A stretch of DNA of 64,000 nt from Pectobacterium versatile (lineage in GTDB: Bacteria; Pseudomonadota; Gammaproteobacteria; Enterobacterales; Enterobacteriaceae), in NCBI RefSeq assembly GCF_020166435.1, contig NZ_JAINZP010000001.1, forward strand, positions 1 through 64,000. Reading direction: 5' to 3'. The position numbers and the translations under genes were made by a program. The notes beneath the pieces are model-generated. The model searched no databases. It saw only the letters and a program-made list of their open reading frames with translations, and was not told the DNA's origin. Positions 16,878 through 26,840 of the stretch are shown in pieces (position 1 is the stretch's first letter; every line of letters starts with the position of its first letter).

Positions 16878-19111
16878 ACGATAAACAGCCTTTCTCCGTG
16901 ACAACATCGTCTGCAATGGAAACAACATCGTCTGCAATGGAAACAACATCATCTGCAACGGAAAGCCCGTCTGCCTTTTCCCTTACCATTCGGCCGGACA
17001 ATATCGGTGTTATTTGTATTGATGTCCCCGGCGAGAAGGTGAACACGCTAAAGCGCGAATTTGCAGAACAAATTCTCTCGGTCTTCGAGCAGGCGCGACA
17101 GCATGCGACGCTCAGAGGGCTGATTTTTATTTCCTCCAAGCCTGATTCGTTTATCGCCGGTGCGGATATCACCATGTTGAACCAGTGCAGCAGCGCTGAA
17201 CAGGCAGAAAATCTGGCGAAGCAAGGGCAGAAAACGTTTGATCAGGTTGCCGCGCTGCCGTTTCCCGTGGTGGCCGCGATCCACGGTGCCTGTCTGGGCG
17301 GTGGGCTGGAGCTGGCATTGGCCTGCGACTATCGCGTCTGCTCGCTGGATGAAAAAACGGTGCTGGGGCTACCCGAAGTGCAACTTGGCCTTCTCCCCGG
17401 TTCGGGCGGAACGCAGCGTTTGCCACGGTTAATTGGTCTGGATAGCGCGCTGGATCTTATTCTGACCGGTCGCCACCTCCGTGCGAGTCAGGCATTACGA
17501 CAGGGACTGGTTGATGAGGCCGTCCCGCACGATATCCTGCTGGAGACGGCGGTCGGGATTCTCAAAAAAGGAAAACGCAAAGCGGTGCCGCTGGGCTGGC
17601 GTTCGCGTTTTCTGGGCAGTCCGGGTATTCGGCGCCTGCTTTTCAAAATAGTGAAACGCAAGACTCGCGCGAAAACACACGGCAATTATCCTGCCACTGA
17701 AAAGATTATGCAGGTGATGCGTCAAGGTATGGAAAAAGGCCAAGAAGAAGGCTATCGGCACGAGGCGAGAGCGTTCGGCAAGCTGGTGATGACGCCAGAA
17801 TCTGCGGCGCTGCGTCACCTGTTCTTTGCCTCGAATGCATTAAAGAAAACCTCTGGGGCGGCGGCTGATGCTAAGCCAATTCATCGCGTCGGTATTCTTG
17901 GCGGTGGGTTGATGGGCGGAGGGATCGCCAGCGTGACGGCGACGCGCGGGCAGGTGCCGGTGCGCATTAAAGATATCAATGAGCAGGGCATTAATCATGC
18001 GTTGAAGTACAACTGGGAATTGCTGACCAAGCGTGTCCAGAGCAAACGAATGAAGCCGACAGAGCGCCAGCGGTTGATGACGTTAATTTCCGGCAGTACG
18101 GACTACCGCGGTTTCGAACATGCGGATATCGTCATTGAAGCAGTCTTCGAAGATTTGGCGCTGAAGCGGCAAATGGTCGCGGAGATTGAAGAGCACGCTG
18201 CACCGCACACGATTTTCGCATCGAATACCTCATCGCTGCCGATCCACCAGATCGCAGAGGGTGCACGCCGTCCGCAACAGGTTGTGGGTCTGCACTACTT
18301 TAGCCCAGTGGACAAAATGCCGCTGGTTGAAGTTATCCCTCACGCTCACACCAGCGCAGAGACGGTCGCAACGACGGTTGCTCTGGCGAGAAAGCAGGGG
18401 AAAACCGCGATCGTCGTGGGCGACAGCGCCGGTTTTTATGTGAATCGCATATTAGCGCCCTATATCAACGAAGCCGCTTATTGCCTGCTGGAAGGGGAAC
18501 CGATCGAATCGATTGACTATGCGCTGGTGCGTTTTGGCTTCCCTGTCGGTCCGCTTGCATTGCTTGATGAGGTCGGCATTGATGTGGCGACCAAAATTGT
18601 GCCGGTGCTGAGTGAAGAACTGGGCAACCGCTTTTCCTCTCCACCCGCGTTTGATGCGATCCTGAGAGATGGGCGCAAAGGGCGTAAGAATGGGAAAGGG
18701 TTCTATCGATACAATAAAACGCGCTGTTTCTGGCACACGGGGAAAGAGGTGGATAGCGCGATTTATCCGCTGCTGGATGTGACGCCGAAGGCCCATATTG
18801 ACCCTGCGTTAATCAGCCAGCGTGCTGTGATGATGATGTTGAATGAGGCGGCGCGCTGTCTGGATGAAGGTGTGATTCAATGCGCTCGTGACGGTGATAT
18901 CGGCGCGGTATTTGGCATTGGCTTTCCGCCTTTCCTCGGAGGCCCGTTCCACTACATGGATCGTCTGGGGATGGAAACGGTAGTGAAAACGCTGCTGGTA
19001 TTGCAACAACAGTATGGCGATCGGTTCGCACCCTGTGAACGTCTGCTCGCGATGCGGGAAGGTCGGCGGACGTTTTATCCGCCAACCGATGAAGACCTTA
19101 GCACTAGTTGA
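16874..19111 (+). CDS. fadJ: Multifunctional fatty acid oxidation alpha subunit FadJ
   Basis: 745 residues. The N-terminal enoyl-CoA hydratase domain ([39 protein letters not shown]) is followed by a 3-hydroxyacyl-CoA dehydrogenase with NAD site [16 protein letters not shown] and two C-terminal dehydrogenase domains. With FadI it runs beta-oxidation. Residues 10-30 are three tandem TTSSAME-like units coded by a 21-bp repeat, which lengthens a normally short leader and is likely disordered. The last codons overlap the convergent pilus adhesin gene by 8 bp, with no terminator between. Confidence 0.97.
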   Translation: MNDKQPFSVTTSSAMETTSSAMETTSSATESPSAFSLTIRPDNIGVICIDVPGEKVNTLKREFAEQILSVFEQARQHATLRGLIFISSKPDSFIAGADITMLNQCSSAEQAENLAKQGQKTFDQVAALPFPVVAAIHGACLGGGLELALACDYRVCSLDEKTVLGLPEVQLGLLPGSGGTQRLPRLIGLDSALDLILTGRHLRASQALRQGLVDEAVPHDILLETAVGILKKGKRKAVPLGWRSRFLGSPGIRRLLFKIVKRKTRAKTHGNYPATEKIMQVMRQGMEKGQEEGYRHEARAFGKLVMTPESAALRHLFFASNALKKTSGAAADAKPIHRVGILGGGLMGGGIASVTATRGQVPVRIKDINEQGINHALKYNWELLTKRVQSKRMKPTERQRLMTLISGSTDYRGFEHADIVIEAVFEDLALKRQMVAEIEEHAAPHTIFASNTSSLPIHQIAEGARRPQQVVGLHYFSPVDKMPLVEVIPHAHTSAETVATTVALARKQGKTAIVVGDSAGFYVNRILAPYINEAAYCLLEGEPIESIDYALVRFGFPVGPLALLDEVGIDVATKIVPVLSEELGNRFSSPPAFDAILRDGRKGRKNGKGFYRYNKTRCFWHTGKEVDSAIYPLLDVTPKAHIDPALISQRAVMMMLNEAARCLDEGVIQCARDGDIGAVFGIGFPPFLGGPFHYMDRLGMETVVKTLLVLQQQYGDRFAPCERLLAMREGRRTFYPPTDEDLSTS
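16901..16963 (+). repeat. 21-bp tandem repeat in the 5' end of fadJ
   Basis: Three units at 16901-16921, 16922-16942 and 16943-16963. The first two are identical and the third differs at two positions. Each encodes TTSSAME or TTSSATE, so unit changes keep frame. Confidence 0.95.
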
Positions 19112-20114
19112 TCGTGACGTTAATCGTGACGGTATCTTTATACGCGCCCTCTGGCTTGCTGGCCTGACTGGCGTTAATGCGGGCGGTGTACGGGATACTC
19201 TGCGTAATCCCCGTACCCGTTCCGCTGTAATCGTTAGTCTCTGTCCAGGCGATGTTCCCAGTACGATAGAGCTGATATTGCAAATAGTAGGGCGCACTGC
19301 CAACGGTGGCCGTCATTCTGCGCCAGTTGGCATCGTCGGGGTGGGTGCTGACCAGCTTGACGGTATACGCCCCCAGCAACGTACAGCGAACGCCGAGGCT
19401 ACTGTTGACCGCCGCGAAATCGGCGGGAAACGCTGCAATTCCAAAACTGACATTCGGTGCACTGGTGATCTGGCAATCATTGGTGATAGTCATGGTGATA
19501 TTGAGGGTTGAGGTGGTTGAGCCTTCTTCGTAAATGCAAGCACCTAATAAGCCCACTGAACAAAGTCGATAATCCCATTTGATGGTCACTGTATCGGTAT
19601 AGGTGCCAGCGGAAACGTTGTTGCCTGTACTGGTGCGGATATAGATCGGCATTGTGCCGTCAGTGGAATTGAACAGACCGAGTATGTCCAGAAAGGTGGT
19701 CCGGCTCCAGGTATAGGTCGAGTTGATGTTATAGAGCGTGCCGCAGCCAGAATCCATACACAGGTTGTAGGGGACGTAATCTGAACTTGTCCCTCTGCGC
19801 ATCCTCATGGTGGTACCGCTAGGGTTGCTGTCACTCTGTATGGTGGCGGTAATGGTATTGGTACTGGCCAAACTCAATATACTTCCCGTACAGCGAAACC
19901 CACTTCCCGATGCCACAATCTGCGGCGTGCCATTAACGCCGACGACGGAAGAGGCGTAAGGTCCCAGCGTGGTGTTGCTGGGGGGAGTGGTACAGGCAGC
20001 GTAGCTAAAAGGTGTGTAATACAGCGCCGCCAGCAGGAAGGGCAGATGTAGCCAACGGGCTGACCGCCGGCTGGTGGCGAAGAGGCGCGGGATCGGCGTT
20101 ATCGGGGTCAGCAT
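19104..20114 (-). CDS. Csu-type pilus tip adhesin with two spore coat U domains (CsuE-like)
   Basis: 336 residues with a signal peptide ([16 protein letters not shown]) and two spore coat protein U/SCPU domains (about 40-190 and 200-336). It begins [15 protein letters not shown] and ends with the donor-strand-like [15 protein letters not shown]. Archaic chaperone-usher systems of the Csu type carry a two-domain adhesin as the last gene, which binds surfaces hydrophobically. It starts 4 bp after the usher stop and its own stop overlaps fadJ on the other strand. Confidence 0.85.
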   Translation of the reverse strand: MLTPITPIPRLFATSRRSARWLHLPFLLAALYYTPFSYAACTTPPSNTTLGPYASSVVGVNGTPQIVASGSGFRCTGSILSLASTNTITATIQSDSNPSGTTMRMRRGTSSDYVPYNLCMDSGCGTLYNINSTYTWSRTTFLDILGLFNSTDGTMPIYIRTSTGNNVSAGTYTDTVTIKWDYRLCSVGLLGACIYEEGSTTSTLNITMTITNDCQITSAPNVSFGIAAFPADFAAVNSSLGVRCTLLGAYTVKLVSTHPDDANWRRMTATVGSAPYYLQYQLYRTGNIAWTETNDYSGTGTGITQSIPYTARINASQASKPEGAYKDTVTINVTIN

Positions 20115-20118
20115 CGTG

Positions 20119-22485
20119 TTATCCTTTTGGGTCAGTCTGGCAGGTAAGCGGGCCGATGGTTGCCATCATGGTCTGTGACTCCGGCAGTGAAAATTCCACC
20201 CGGCAAAGCCGTCCATCTTCTTGTTTAAAGCGTAAGCGAGTCGATGTTCCCAGATTGGCGAAATAGGCCAGGCCATCATAGCCGCTGATGGTCGTGTTGC
20301 CGCTGGCTTCGTCTGTTATCCAGGTGCCGATGGTAAGCGGGTTACCGTCCGTATTGCGCAGCATAACGTTGGCAGACCGCACGATATGAACAGGGAACGT
20401 CACGACGGTGCCGCTGCCTTCTTTTACCGACACACGTGATTCCACCTGTGGGGTGGTGACGTTGGCTGGCAGTTGTAACGTATCGATTTCCAGCTTCGCA
20501 GGGTAATTGGACACGACCCACGGTACGAGTAAATGGCCACGTTTGTTGGTTTTTCCCACCGGTTGATTTTCATATTTTACTGGGACATCGGGGTATCCTT
20601 CGGTATCGACAACAATAAAAGCGTCATTGATGCGGTTACTGGGGAAAATCCCTCCGTTCATGTAGATCAGCGAACCACTCATCTCGCCCCACTGTGTCGT
20701 ATTCCCTTCATTGCCATACACCCCGCCAGAAAGTGTGGCGTAAGGGCCGCGCCAGTTCAGCGAGCCTTGATGATAGGGGGTTCTGCCCGCGCCATACGAG
20801 GCGTTCCAACTAAATCCGCCTTCTGTTGGCGCGGTACGGTTCACCCCTACACGCGGTGAATAATCGCCATTGCTGTCGCGTTGGACTCCGGCATTGATGC
20901 TGCCGTTTTTACCAAAAGGCATGACGAACTGGAGCTGGGCGCTGTAGCCGTTTTCTCCCAGTGCTTTGTTAAAAGCGAGGTAAATAGAGCTACCTTGCCA
21001 GACCTGTCGGCTGAAAGAGAGGTTCAGCAGGCGGGTACGGGTTGAATCGTACGCGCGGATATCGAAATAACCCACGCCGAACGAGCCATTGCCTTCACCG
21101 AAGATTTGGCTGCTGACCGTTGCCTGATAGCTTTCTCGGCTGAGGTGGCCATCCGTGATGACGGCGGTTAAATCGCGGTATTCCTCACTGCGTTTGGCGT
21201 GCTGAAAGCTCAGGCCAAACGCGGAGGTGTAGTAGGAGTAGCCCGCGGTATATTGGTGCCCGGTAGCTTCTTTTTCGCTCTGACTGTAGGACGAACTCAG
21301 CGTACCCCAGCGGCCAAGAGTAAAATCCGCCCCTGCGCCGAGCAGATAAAGATCCTGTACCGCTTCGCTATGTGCTGATACCGTCAGTTTATTGGTTAAC
21401 CCATAGCGATAGATGCCGCTGATGGCAGGATCGTCAGTGTAGGCGTTATTCTGTATGCCATAGTCCTGGCGCAAAACACCAACGGACAAATCGAAGTCGC
21501 TTAATCCCTCTCTCAGCAATGAATTGGAGACGTAAAAGGGGATCGTGGTGGAAACTTGCCGCCCTTGGGCATCAGTGGTAATGACGGTCGCTTCCCCTGC
21601 GCCGTTCAGGTAAGGTGTATTCGTGAGGGTGAAAGGGCCTGCGTTCAGGCTGGTACTGTTCGCTTTATAGCCGTTGATAAACAGATCCAGCGTGCTGGGG
21701 ACGGCTGCGGTACCGGTGTATTGCAACATCGGGTAGGTGACGATATCTGGGCGAAGGCCGAAATTGCGGGCGATGCGCAGGCCGCCCATACGCACCGAGT
21801 TGCTCCACGTTAGAGAATTGCTAATCAGGTCGCCGGCCTGATAGGTGATCATGCGGTCAGTATCGTTGTAGCGCCAATAGGTATCGAAACGCTGATAGCC
21901 ATCTTGCTGCGTGGTATTGCTGCCCGACGTGAAATAGTAGATCCCCGTATTGGATAAGGTGCCGTAGGGGCTGAAAACGCGCTGCTCCATCCAACTACTG
22001 AGCGAATCCGAGTTGCTGCGAGGTGAGGTGTAATAAAGGTTGTAGTTGAACAACACACCGGGGCTGCTGCGAGCGGGGAAGCGTGCCATATCTTGCCCTC
22101 CGCCTTCAACGGATTGCTCTGGTAGCCAGAGCGTGGGTACGGTGAGCTTTAGCTGCTGGATGGTCTGATCGTAATCGGCGGTGACTTCTGGTAGTTCGCT
22201 GACATTGACGAGCCCTGTGCTTTGGTCCGGTAGACGGATGTGATTCGAACGCAGCGTTGCCGCATCGACATAATAATTCCCTGCACGATACATGACAGGG
22301 ACGATCGTGTTATCGCTCTGTCCGTTAACGGAAAGCGTTAAATAGTAAACGGATTCACTGAGTGAGGGCATGGCGCTGGGCGGGGCGGGAAGATCGGTAT
22401 AGTCTTCCGCAAAAATCGTCGCAGAATAAAACAGCACAAATGGAGCATACATGAGCAGGGGGAAGACAGCTGTTTTGCGCTTCAT
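20119..22485 (-). CDS. Archaic chaperone-usher pilus outer-membrane usher (CsuD-like)
   Basis: About 788 residues from the ATG at 22485, with a good signal peptide (KRKTAVFPLLMYAPFVLFYSATIFA). Longer in-frame starts exist at 22500 and 22521, and the choice is not decisive. The usher exports and assembles pilin subunits. Visible features are an N-terminal periplasmic domain, a long beta-barrel (MGGLRIARNFGLRPDIV, TLDLFINGYKANSTSLNAGPFTL) with a plug, and C-terminal domains ending RFKQEDGRLCRVEFSLPE. It lies between chaperone and adhesin genes as in csu operons. Confidence 0.9.
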   Translation of the reverse strand: MKRKTAVFPLLMYAPFVLFYSATIFAEDYTDLPAPPSAMPSLSESVYYLTLSVNGQSDNTIVPVMYRAGNYYVDAATLRSNHIRLPDQSTGLVNVSELPEVTADYDQTIQQLKLTVPTLWLPEQSVEGGGQDMARFPARSSPGVLFNYNLYYTSPRSNSDSLSSWMEQRVFSPYGTLSNTGIYYFTSGSNTTQQDGYQRFDTYWRYNDTDRMITYQAGDLISNSLTWSNSVRMGGLRIARNFGLRPDIVTYPMLQYTGTAAVPSTLDLFINGYKANSTSLNAGPFTLTNTPYLNGAGEATVITTDAQGRQVSTTIPFYVSNSLLREGLSDFDLSVGVLRQDYGIQNNAYTDDPAISGIYRYGLTNKLTVSAHSEAVQDLYLLGAGADFTLGRWGTLSSSYSQSEKEATGHQYTAGYSYYTSAFGLSFQHAKRSEEYRDLTAVITDGHLSRESYQATVSSQIFGEGNGSFGVGYFDIRAYDSTRTRLLNLSFSRQVWQGSSIYLAFNKALGENGYSAQLQFVMPFGKNGSINAGVQRDSNGDYSPRVGVNRTAPTEGGFSWNASYGAGRTPYHQGSLNWRGPYATLSGGVYGNEGNTTQWGEMSGSLIYMNGGIFPSNRINDAFIVVDTEGYPDVPVKYENQPVGKTNKRGHLLVPWVVSNYPAKLEIDTLQLPANVTTPQVESRVSVKEGSGTVVTFPVHIVRSANVMLRNTDGNPLTIGTWITDEASGNTTISGYDGLAYFANLGTSTRLRFKQEDGRLCRVEFSLPESQTMMATIGPLTCQTDPKG

Positions 22486-22543
22486 ACCTGGCTTCACCAT
22501 AGCTTTACAGCCAATAGACACGACTCTGCCGTTAACCGAACCA

Positions 22544-23329
22544 TCATTCGCGTTTTATCAAAATGGGATCGGTGATATCGATCAGGTTGGTGAAGAGCTG
22601 CATCGCCGTACCTGGTGTTGATTCGCCTGCGGGCAGCGGCCAGCGCATCTCCTGCCCCGGTAGCACATAGCCTAAAAAGCCGTCGGTTACCTTTATCCGG
22701 CTTCCTTTCCCGCTTTGGTCGGCTGACCAATAGACGTTACTCAGACGGGCATGTACCACACCATGGTTGCGAACATAAAGGTAGTTTTTCCCCCCAATTG
22801 CGCCGATTCGCCAACTCAGCACGGGTAGAGTTGGTTCTGCGTTGGCACGTTGTTTACCTGGGCGAATATGCGTCCAGACGCCTGCACCATCAAGGAACAA
22901 CGGCAGCAGATAGCGCATCTGGAATTGCAGACCCATCTGTGGTGAGTTTTGCTGGTTGGGAGCGGCAATTTCATCAACGATGATGCGATAAGCCTGCTCG
23001 GTATTGGCAGACGCGGGGTTGACGCGAATCAGGCGCACCATATTGCGTTTACCCGGTTCCAGCGTCATGAACGGCGGTGTGGCAATCACGTTACTTTGTT
23101 CAGCATAACGATCCTGAAAATCGATCTGCTTCCACGACATGATGCGGATTTGCAAGCCGACGGGCGCATTACCCTTGTTTTCCAGCCACAGCGCCGAGCT
23201 GCTCTCATCTGACTCAATAACCTGATAGATAGGCCAAACAAGAATAGAGCTGGCGGCAAAGCAATACGAGGCGAAACTGCTTAATAAAAAAACCATTGCC
23301 CGAATAAAAAACGTCATTTTCCTTTTCAT
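22544..23329 (-). CDS. Periplasmic pilus chaperone (CsuC/PapD-like)
   Basis: A 261-residue PapD-family chaperone that caps pilins in the periplasm until usher delivery. It has a signal peptide (FFIRAMVFLLSSFASYCFA), strand ALWLENKGNAPVGLQIRIMSW, the subunit-anchoring region PPFMTLEPGKRNMVRLIR and AYRIIVDEI. The N-terminus after cleavage (ASSILVWPIYQVIE) is typical of archaic chaperones. Confidence 0.9.
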   Translation of the reverse strand: MKRKMTFFIRAMVFLLSSFASYCFAASSILVWPIYQVIESDESSSALWLENKGNAPVGLQIRIMSWKQIDFQDRYAEQSNVIATPPFMTLEPGKRNMVRLIRVNPASANTEQAYRIIVDEIAAPNQQNSPQMGLQFQMRYLLPLFLDGAGVWTHIRPGKQRANAEPTLPVLSWRIGAIGGKNYLYVRNHGVVHARLSNVYWSADQSGKGSRIKVTDGFLGYVLPGQEMRWPLPAGESTPGTAMQLFTNLIDITDPILIKRE

Positions 23330-23352
23330 CCTGTGTTCACCCTGTTTTGTTT

Positions 23353-23889
23353 TTAATAAGTCAGGCTGACGGTCACGTTATCGGTATAAACCCCTGGGGG
23401 AGGCAGAGGCGTGCCGCCAAAATAGCGGGCATAAACGGTGTAGGTCTGGGGTGTGGCCGGAAAAGAGGCGATGTTGAGTGCCAGACCTCCCGTTCCCCAT
23501 ACCTGTGTGCGTGCCGCATCGCGGTAGAGTTGATAAGCCAACAGGCGCGTTCCTGCTGCATTTTTCAGATAACGTTGTGTGCTGTCACCGCCATTAGTGC
23601 CGTAGCTCAGTTCAATAACGGCGCTGATGCCTGGCGTACAGGTCGCGATAATTGACCCACCGCCGCTGGTGCTGGCGATATCCACGTTGGTCGCCGTGGC
23701 GCTGCGTGTCCCAAAATTCAGCGTACCCATGTTGGGCTGGCTGCTTGCCGTGCTGGTGCCAAAAACACAGCCTTTTTGTATCGTTGCCGTGACATCGAAT
23801 GTACTGCTCACGGTGAGCGCCATCGCTACCGTAGGGACGATGGCGCTGTGCAGCAGAACTGATAAAAATAATATCGACGGGATACGCAT
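23353..23889 (-). CDS. Spore coat U domain pilin, minor subunit (CsuA/CsuB-like)
   Basis: 178 residues from the ATG at 23889, starting with a signal peptide (RIPSILFLSVLLHSAIVPTVAMA) and followed by one SCPU domain (TFDVTATIQKGCVFG ... GVYTDNVTVSLTY) with a donor-strand N-terminus. The start has only a weak ribosome binding site. A 32-codon frame with a strong site ends 14 bp upstream and may couple its translation. It sits between the major pilin and the chaperone. Confidence 0.82.
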   Translation of the reverse strand: MRIPSILFLSVLLHSAIVPTVAMALTVSSTFDVTATIQKGCVFGTSTASSQPNMGTLNFGTRSATATNVDIASTSGGGSIIATCTPGISAVIELSYGTNGGDSTQRYLKNAAGTRLLAYQLYRDAARTQVWGTGGLALNIASFPATPQTYTVYARYFGGTPLPPPGVYTDNVTVSLTY

Positions 23890-23903
23890 CGCAATACCAG
23901 CAG

Positions 23904-24002
23904 TTACGTGGTTTGGCTGGTAACACGGGAGGCGCACAGAGCCGAGTGGGACGGCGGAGCGCAGGTAGTAAGTACGTCATCGCGTATGAGATGTAGTGAC
24001 AT
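23904..24002 (-). other. Possible 32-codon leader frame before the minor pilin gene
   Basis: ATG at 24002 has AAAGGAG seven bases upstream, a far better site than that of the pilin gene that follows. The frame encodes MSLHLIRDDVL ... RVTSQTT and stops 14 bp before the pilin ATG, in another frame. It has no recognisable domain. It may only bring ribosomes to the next start, or mark a frame lesion. Confidence 0.35.
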
Positions 24003-24034
24003 AACGGCTCCTTTCCTTGTGGATCAGTGACCCT

Positions 24035-24064
24035 AAAAAGGCCGACAGGCGGGCATGTCGGCCT
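24035..24064 (-). terminator. Terminator/attenuator after the major pilin gene
   Basis: On the minus strand AGGCCGACA and TGTCGGCCT pair perfectly around an 8-base loop and are followed by TTTT, a few bases after the major pilin stop. Partial termination would give more pilin than assembly proteins. Confidence 0.8.
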
Positions 24065-24072
24065 GTAAAAAA

Positions 24073-24621
24073 TCACCACTCGATCGTTGCAGCGACGGTG
24101 TCGGTATAAGCTCCTGCGGTGGGGGCGAGCACGGTCTGGTCTGATGGTTGGATACGCGCATAAATCGGAATCAGCTGTGGGTTGCCGGTTGCAACAATGG
24201 CAATGCCAGTGGCGCTAGCGAGCGGAATTTCTGTCGAGCGGGTTGAATCACTGTATAGGCGATAAGGTACGTTGTAGGTTCCTGTACTCGGAGCAAGCCT
24301 GCGTAGCGAAGCCGTGGCGTTTGCACCAGCACCTATCTTTAATGTTGCAGGTGTGCCAACAGAGCAACTGACCGTAATTCCGCTGCCCCCAGTGCTGCTA
24401 ACCTGGCTGTCAATATTTTCCGTCAGGTCTGAATGAGGGCCAAAATCGATGGTTCCCCATTGGGTGCCCGCGCCTCCCCCGTTGTTGACCGTACAGGCCG
24501 CATTAATGGTCAGAGATACGGGAATTTGACCAGTAATCGTCACGCTATTGGCGGTGGTGGAGAGGCCAAATGTGGTGAATAGTGTAGCCAGAATAGGTAA
24601 TGTTATATGCTTAGAATTCAT
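24073..24621 (-). CDS. Spore coat U domain major pilin (CsuA/B-like)
   Basis: 182 residues with a signal peptide (ILATLFTTFGLSTTANS) and one SCPU domain (VSLTINAACTVNNGGG ... GAYTDTVAATIEW) with a conserved early cysteine pair (ACTV and SCSV). First gene of the pilus operon and followed by an attenuator, which fits the main shaft subunit. AGGAATCG lies upstream of the ATG. Confidence 0.87.
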   Translation of the reverse strand: MNSKHITLPILATLFTTFGLSTTANSVTITGQIPVSLTINAACTVNNGGGAGTQWGTIDFGPHSDLTENIDSQVSSTGGSGITVSCSVGTPATLKIGAGANATASLRRLAPSTGTYNVPYRLYSDSTRSTEIPLASATGIAIVATGNPQLIPIYARIQPSDQTVLAPTAGAYTDTVAATIEW

Positions 24622-25555
24622 AACGATTCCTTTATATGCATCTCACTTATTTTTATCGAAAGTGTCTTCACGAAAGTACATTGATTTCCATGAAAACTGC
24701 TCATTACGAGTAACTATTACAAAAGAAGTCATAACGAGTCGTTTTAGTCAGTACGGATATTTATATGGAATGGGTTAACCGATCGGGAAAATACAGAGGG
24801 ATTATCCTCTTTCCTGATGGTACGAACCACTGACACAAAAATGCCACACTGCTGAAATATATATCGTTAATACTTTCAGTACTTTCCGTATGGTAAAAGT
24901 AACGCTATAAAGGAAACGTGTTGCTAATTTTCTCTTCCGTGGTGATGAGTAATTTCGAGCATATAAAAATAAAAGAAAGATTCTTCGAGTTTTATCCTGA
25001 GCTGCATAATTGTCCATAAATAGAAGAGCAATCTAATTTTATTATATGACGCTATATTCCGTATGATTATCTTGTTTATATAAAATGAAGAACAAAAAAA
25101 CACTATTTAAAATAAAGATAGAAGTAGAGTGTGTGTTTAACAATATTGTAAAATTGATATATGTTAAAATAGTTTGATTTTCTGTTAAAATCATAATAAC
25201 TAGTATTTTGGGCTGTTTTTTTAATTTAATTAGTTTTTTATTCCAAGTAATTGATTTTTTGCAGTGACTATGATCTTCACCCTAAATTCATGGTTATATA
25301 TGCTTGAGGAAACACATTCTGTTGTCCTCCTTTAAACCTTTTATTTATCATGGAATTACTACGAGTCAATGGGATCGGGGCGTGTCACCTACCGAAACCG
25401 AGTGCCTGGTGAGTTTATCAACGTGAGAAACTCAGGTAACCTACAGTAATAAAACGGTTGATACCCTACATAACTTGAATGGCAGAAAAGCCAGCGTGTA
25501 TGCGGCATGAAGTATGAAGGATATGCCATATATTTCATTAACATAGCGGTGTAAT
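24622..25555. other. AT-rich intergenic region between the pilus operon and sixA
   Basis: About 930 bp with no credible gene. 24980-25300 is strongly AT-rich with many A and T runs, the kind of DNA bound by H-NS, and probably contains the pilus operon control region. A small palindrome GATTTTCTGTTAAAATC lies at 25177-25193. The segment at 25460-25524 has ends resembling a shortened ERIC. Confidence 0.45.
25460..25524. repeat. Degenerate ERIC-like fragment before sixA
   Basis: It begins ATACCCTACATAACTTGAA and ends GCATGAAGTATGAAGGATAT. Both resemble ERIC ends, but the central core is missing. Weak similarity only. Confidence 0.3.
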
Positions 25556-26038
25556 ATGCAAGTGTTGATAATGCGTCATGGTGATGCAGTACTTGATGCA
25601 GCGAGCGACGCTGTCCGGCCATTGAGCGACGGCGGTCGTGATGAATCTCGTCAGATGGCGTGTTGGTTGAACGAGCAAAACATCGATATTGAGCGTGTTC
25701 TGGTGAGTCCTTATTTACGCGCCCAGCAAACGCTTGACGTGGTGAAAAACGCGTTGCCATTGCCGGAAGAAGCGGATTGCCTGAATGAGCTGACGCCTGG
25801 CGGCGATGCCCAGCTTGTCAGCTATTACCTGCAAACTCTGGCGAGAGAAGGCGTGGGGGCGGTTCTGGTTATTTCGCATCTGCCGCTGGTGGGCTATCTG
25901 GTTGCCGAATTATGCCAGAATGAAACCGCGCCGATGTTCGCTACCTCTGCTATTGCCTGCGTGAAAGTGGACGTGGAATCCTGTCATGGTGTTCTGCACT
26001 GGCAAGTCAGCCCGGCCCAACTGAACGCAAAATCCTGA
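25556..26038 (+). CDS. sixA: Phosphohistidine phosphatase SixA
   Basis: A 160-residue histidine phosphatase that removes phosphate from histidine residues of phosphotransfer proteins (ArcB HPt domain and nitrogen PTS in E. coli). The RHG motif is in VLIMRHGDAV, with further catalytic residues in RVLVSPYLRAQQT and the second histidine in VISHLPLVGYL. The length matches the family. It is followed by a strong terminator. Confidence 0.95.
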   Translation: MQVLIMRHGDAVLDAASDAVRPLSDGGRDESRQMACWLNEQNIDIERVLVSPYLRAQQTLDVVKNALPLPEEADCLNELTPGGDAQLVSYYLQTLAREGVGAVLVISHLPLVGYLVAELCQNETAPMFATSAIACVKVDVESCHGVLHWQVSPAQLNAKS

Positions 26039-26072
26039 TACGATTAACCCCAATTTCCTGAATTCATACGGT

Positions 26073-26114
26073 ATGAGGCGTGTAATGAACTTACATGCCT
26101 CATTGTTTTTTTGA
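26073..26114 (+). terminator. Rho-independent terminator of sixA
   Basis: ATGAGGCGTGTAA pairs with TTACATGCCTCAT (one G-T pair) around TGAAC, followed by TTGTTTTTTTG. Confidence 0.88.
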
Positions 26115-26126
26115 ATAAGGGTGAGT

Positions 26127-26669
26127 TTATTCAAGCGAAGGGGCTTCCAACGCCACCAACACCAGCAGCGCGGCACTCCCACCAAACTCTTTCGGGGCCT
26201 GATGAAAAGCCAGCACGTCAGGGTGTTGTGCCAGCCAGAGTGGCGTTTGTTGCTTAAGGATATGTTTGCCGTGCCCGTGCATCACGCAGGCGCAGTAAAC
26301 GTGCTCCCGCCGACAGGCCGCCAGCAGCGCGCCCAGCTCCTGCTTCGCCTGAAGCTGTGTCAGGCCGTGCAAATCCAGAAACAGCTCCGGTGAATAATCT
26401 CCTCGTCGAAGCTTCTTCAATTCATAATGGCTGGCACCCGGGCGGACATAGCGCGTTGGGCCTTCTGCATCCAGCTGTGGCTGAAATTCATCCGAAAAAT
26501 AAAAACTGGCATCAACCTGCTCCTGCAATACCCGTTTGGCGGGCAATTCGCCTGGTTTTTTGCGCAGCGGTTTGTGGGTATAGGTATCCTGACGCAATTT
26601 TTTTGTGCCAGTGATGGACGTGCGAAAAAGCTGCAATTCGTCGTCATTCAGCGAATATTTATTACTCAT
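26127..26669 (-). CDS. smrB: Endonuclease SmrB (ribosome rescue factor)
   Basis: A 180-residue Smr-domain protein. The C-terminal half has [15 protein letters not shown], the [16 protein letters not shown] loop and [11 protein letters not shown], the Smr fold. SmrB in E. coli cleaves mRNA at collided ribosomes, and the N-terminal extension (residues 1-85) is the ribosome-binding part. It is divergent from prmB, as in E. coli. Confidence 0.94.
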   Translation of the reverse strand: MSNKYSLNDDELQLFRTSITGTKKLRQDTYTHKPLRKKPGELPAKRVLQEQVDASFYFSDEFQPQLDAEGPTRYVRPGASHYELKKLRRGDYSPELFLDLHGLTQLQAKQELGALLAACRREHVYCACVMHGHGKHILKQQTPLWLAQHPDVLAFHQAPKEFGGSAALLVLVALEAPSLE

Positions 26670-26840
26670 GTTTCATTCATCTTGCGCCAACATTCGATCA
26701 GTTTACCTTGTCTCCCCGCTGTCGCTAAATAAAAGTCTGTATCGGAGCGCGTTCAGTCGGTTATATCTGCTGATTTGTCGCGGGCTTCATGGCAAACTAA
26801 GCGCCAATTTGCCATTCAGAACTGTCTGCGGAGGACACCC

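Noticed and set aside
24802-25017. 71-codon minus-strand frame in the AT-rich region before the pilus operon
   Set aside because: Chance frame; no start signal or domain.
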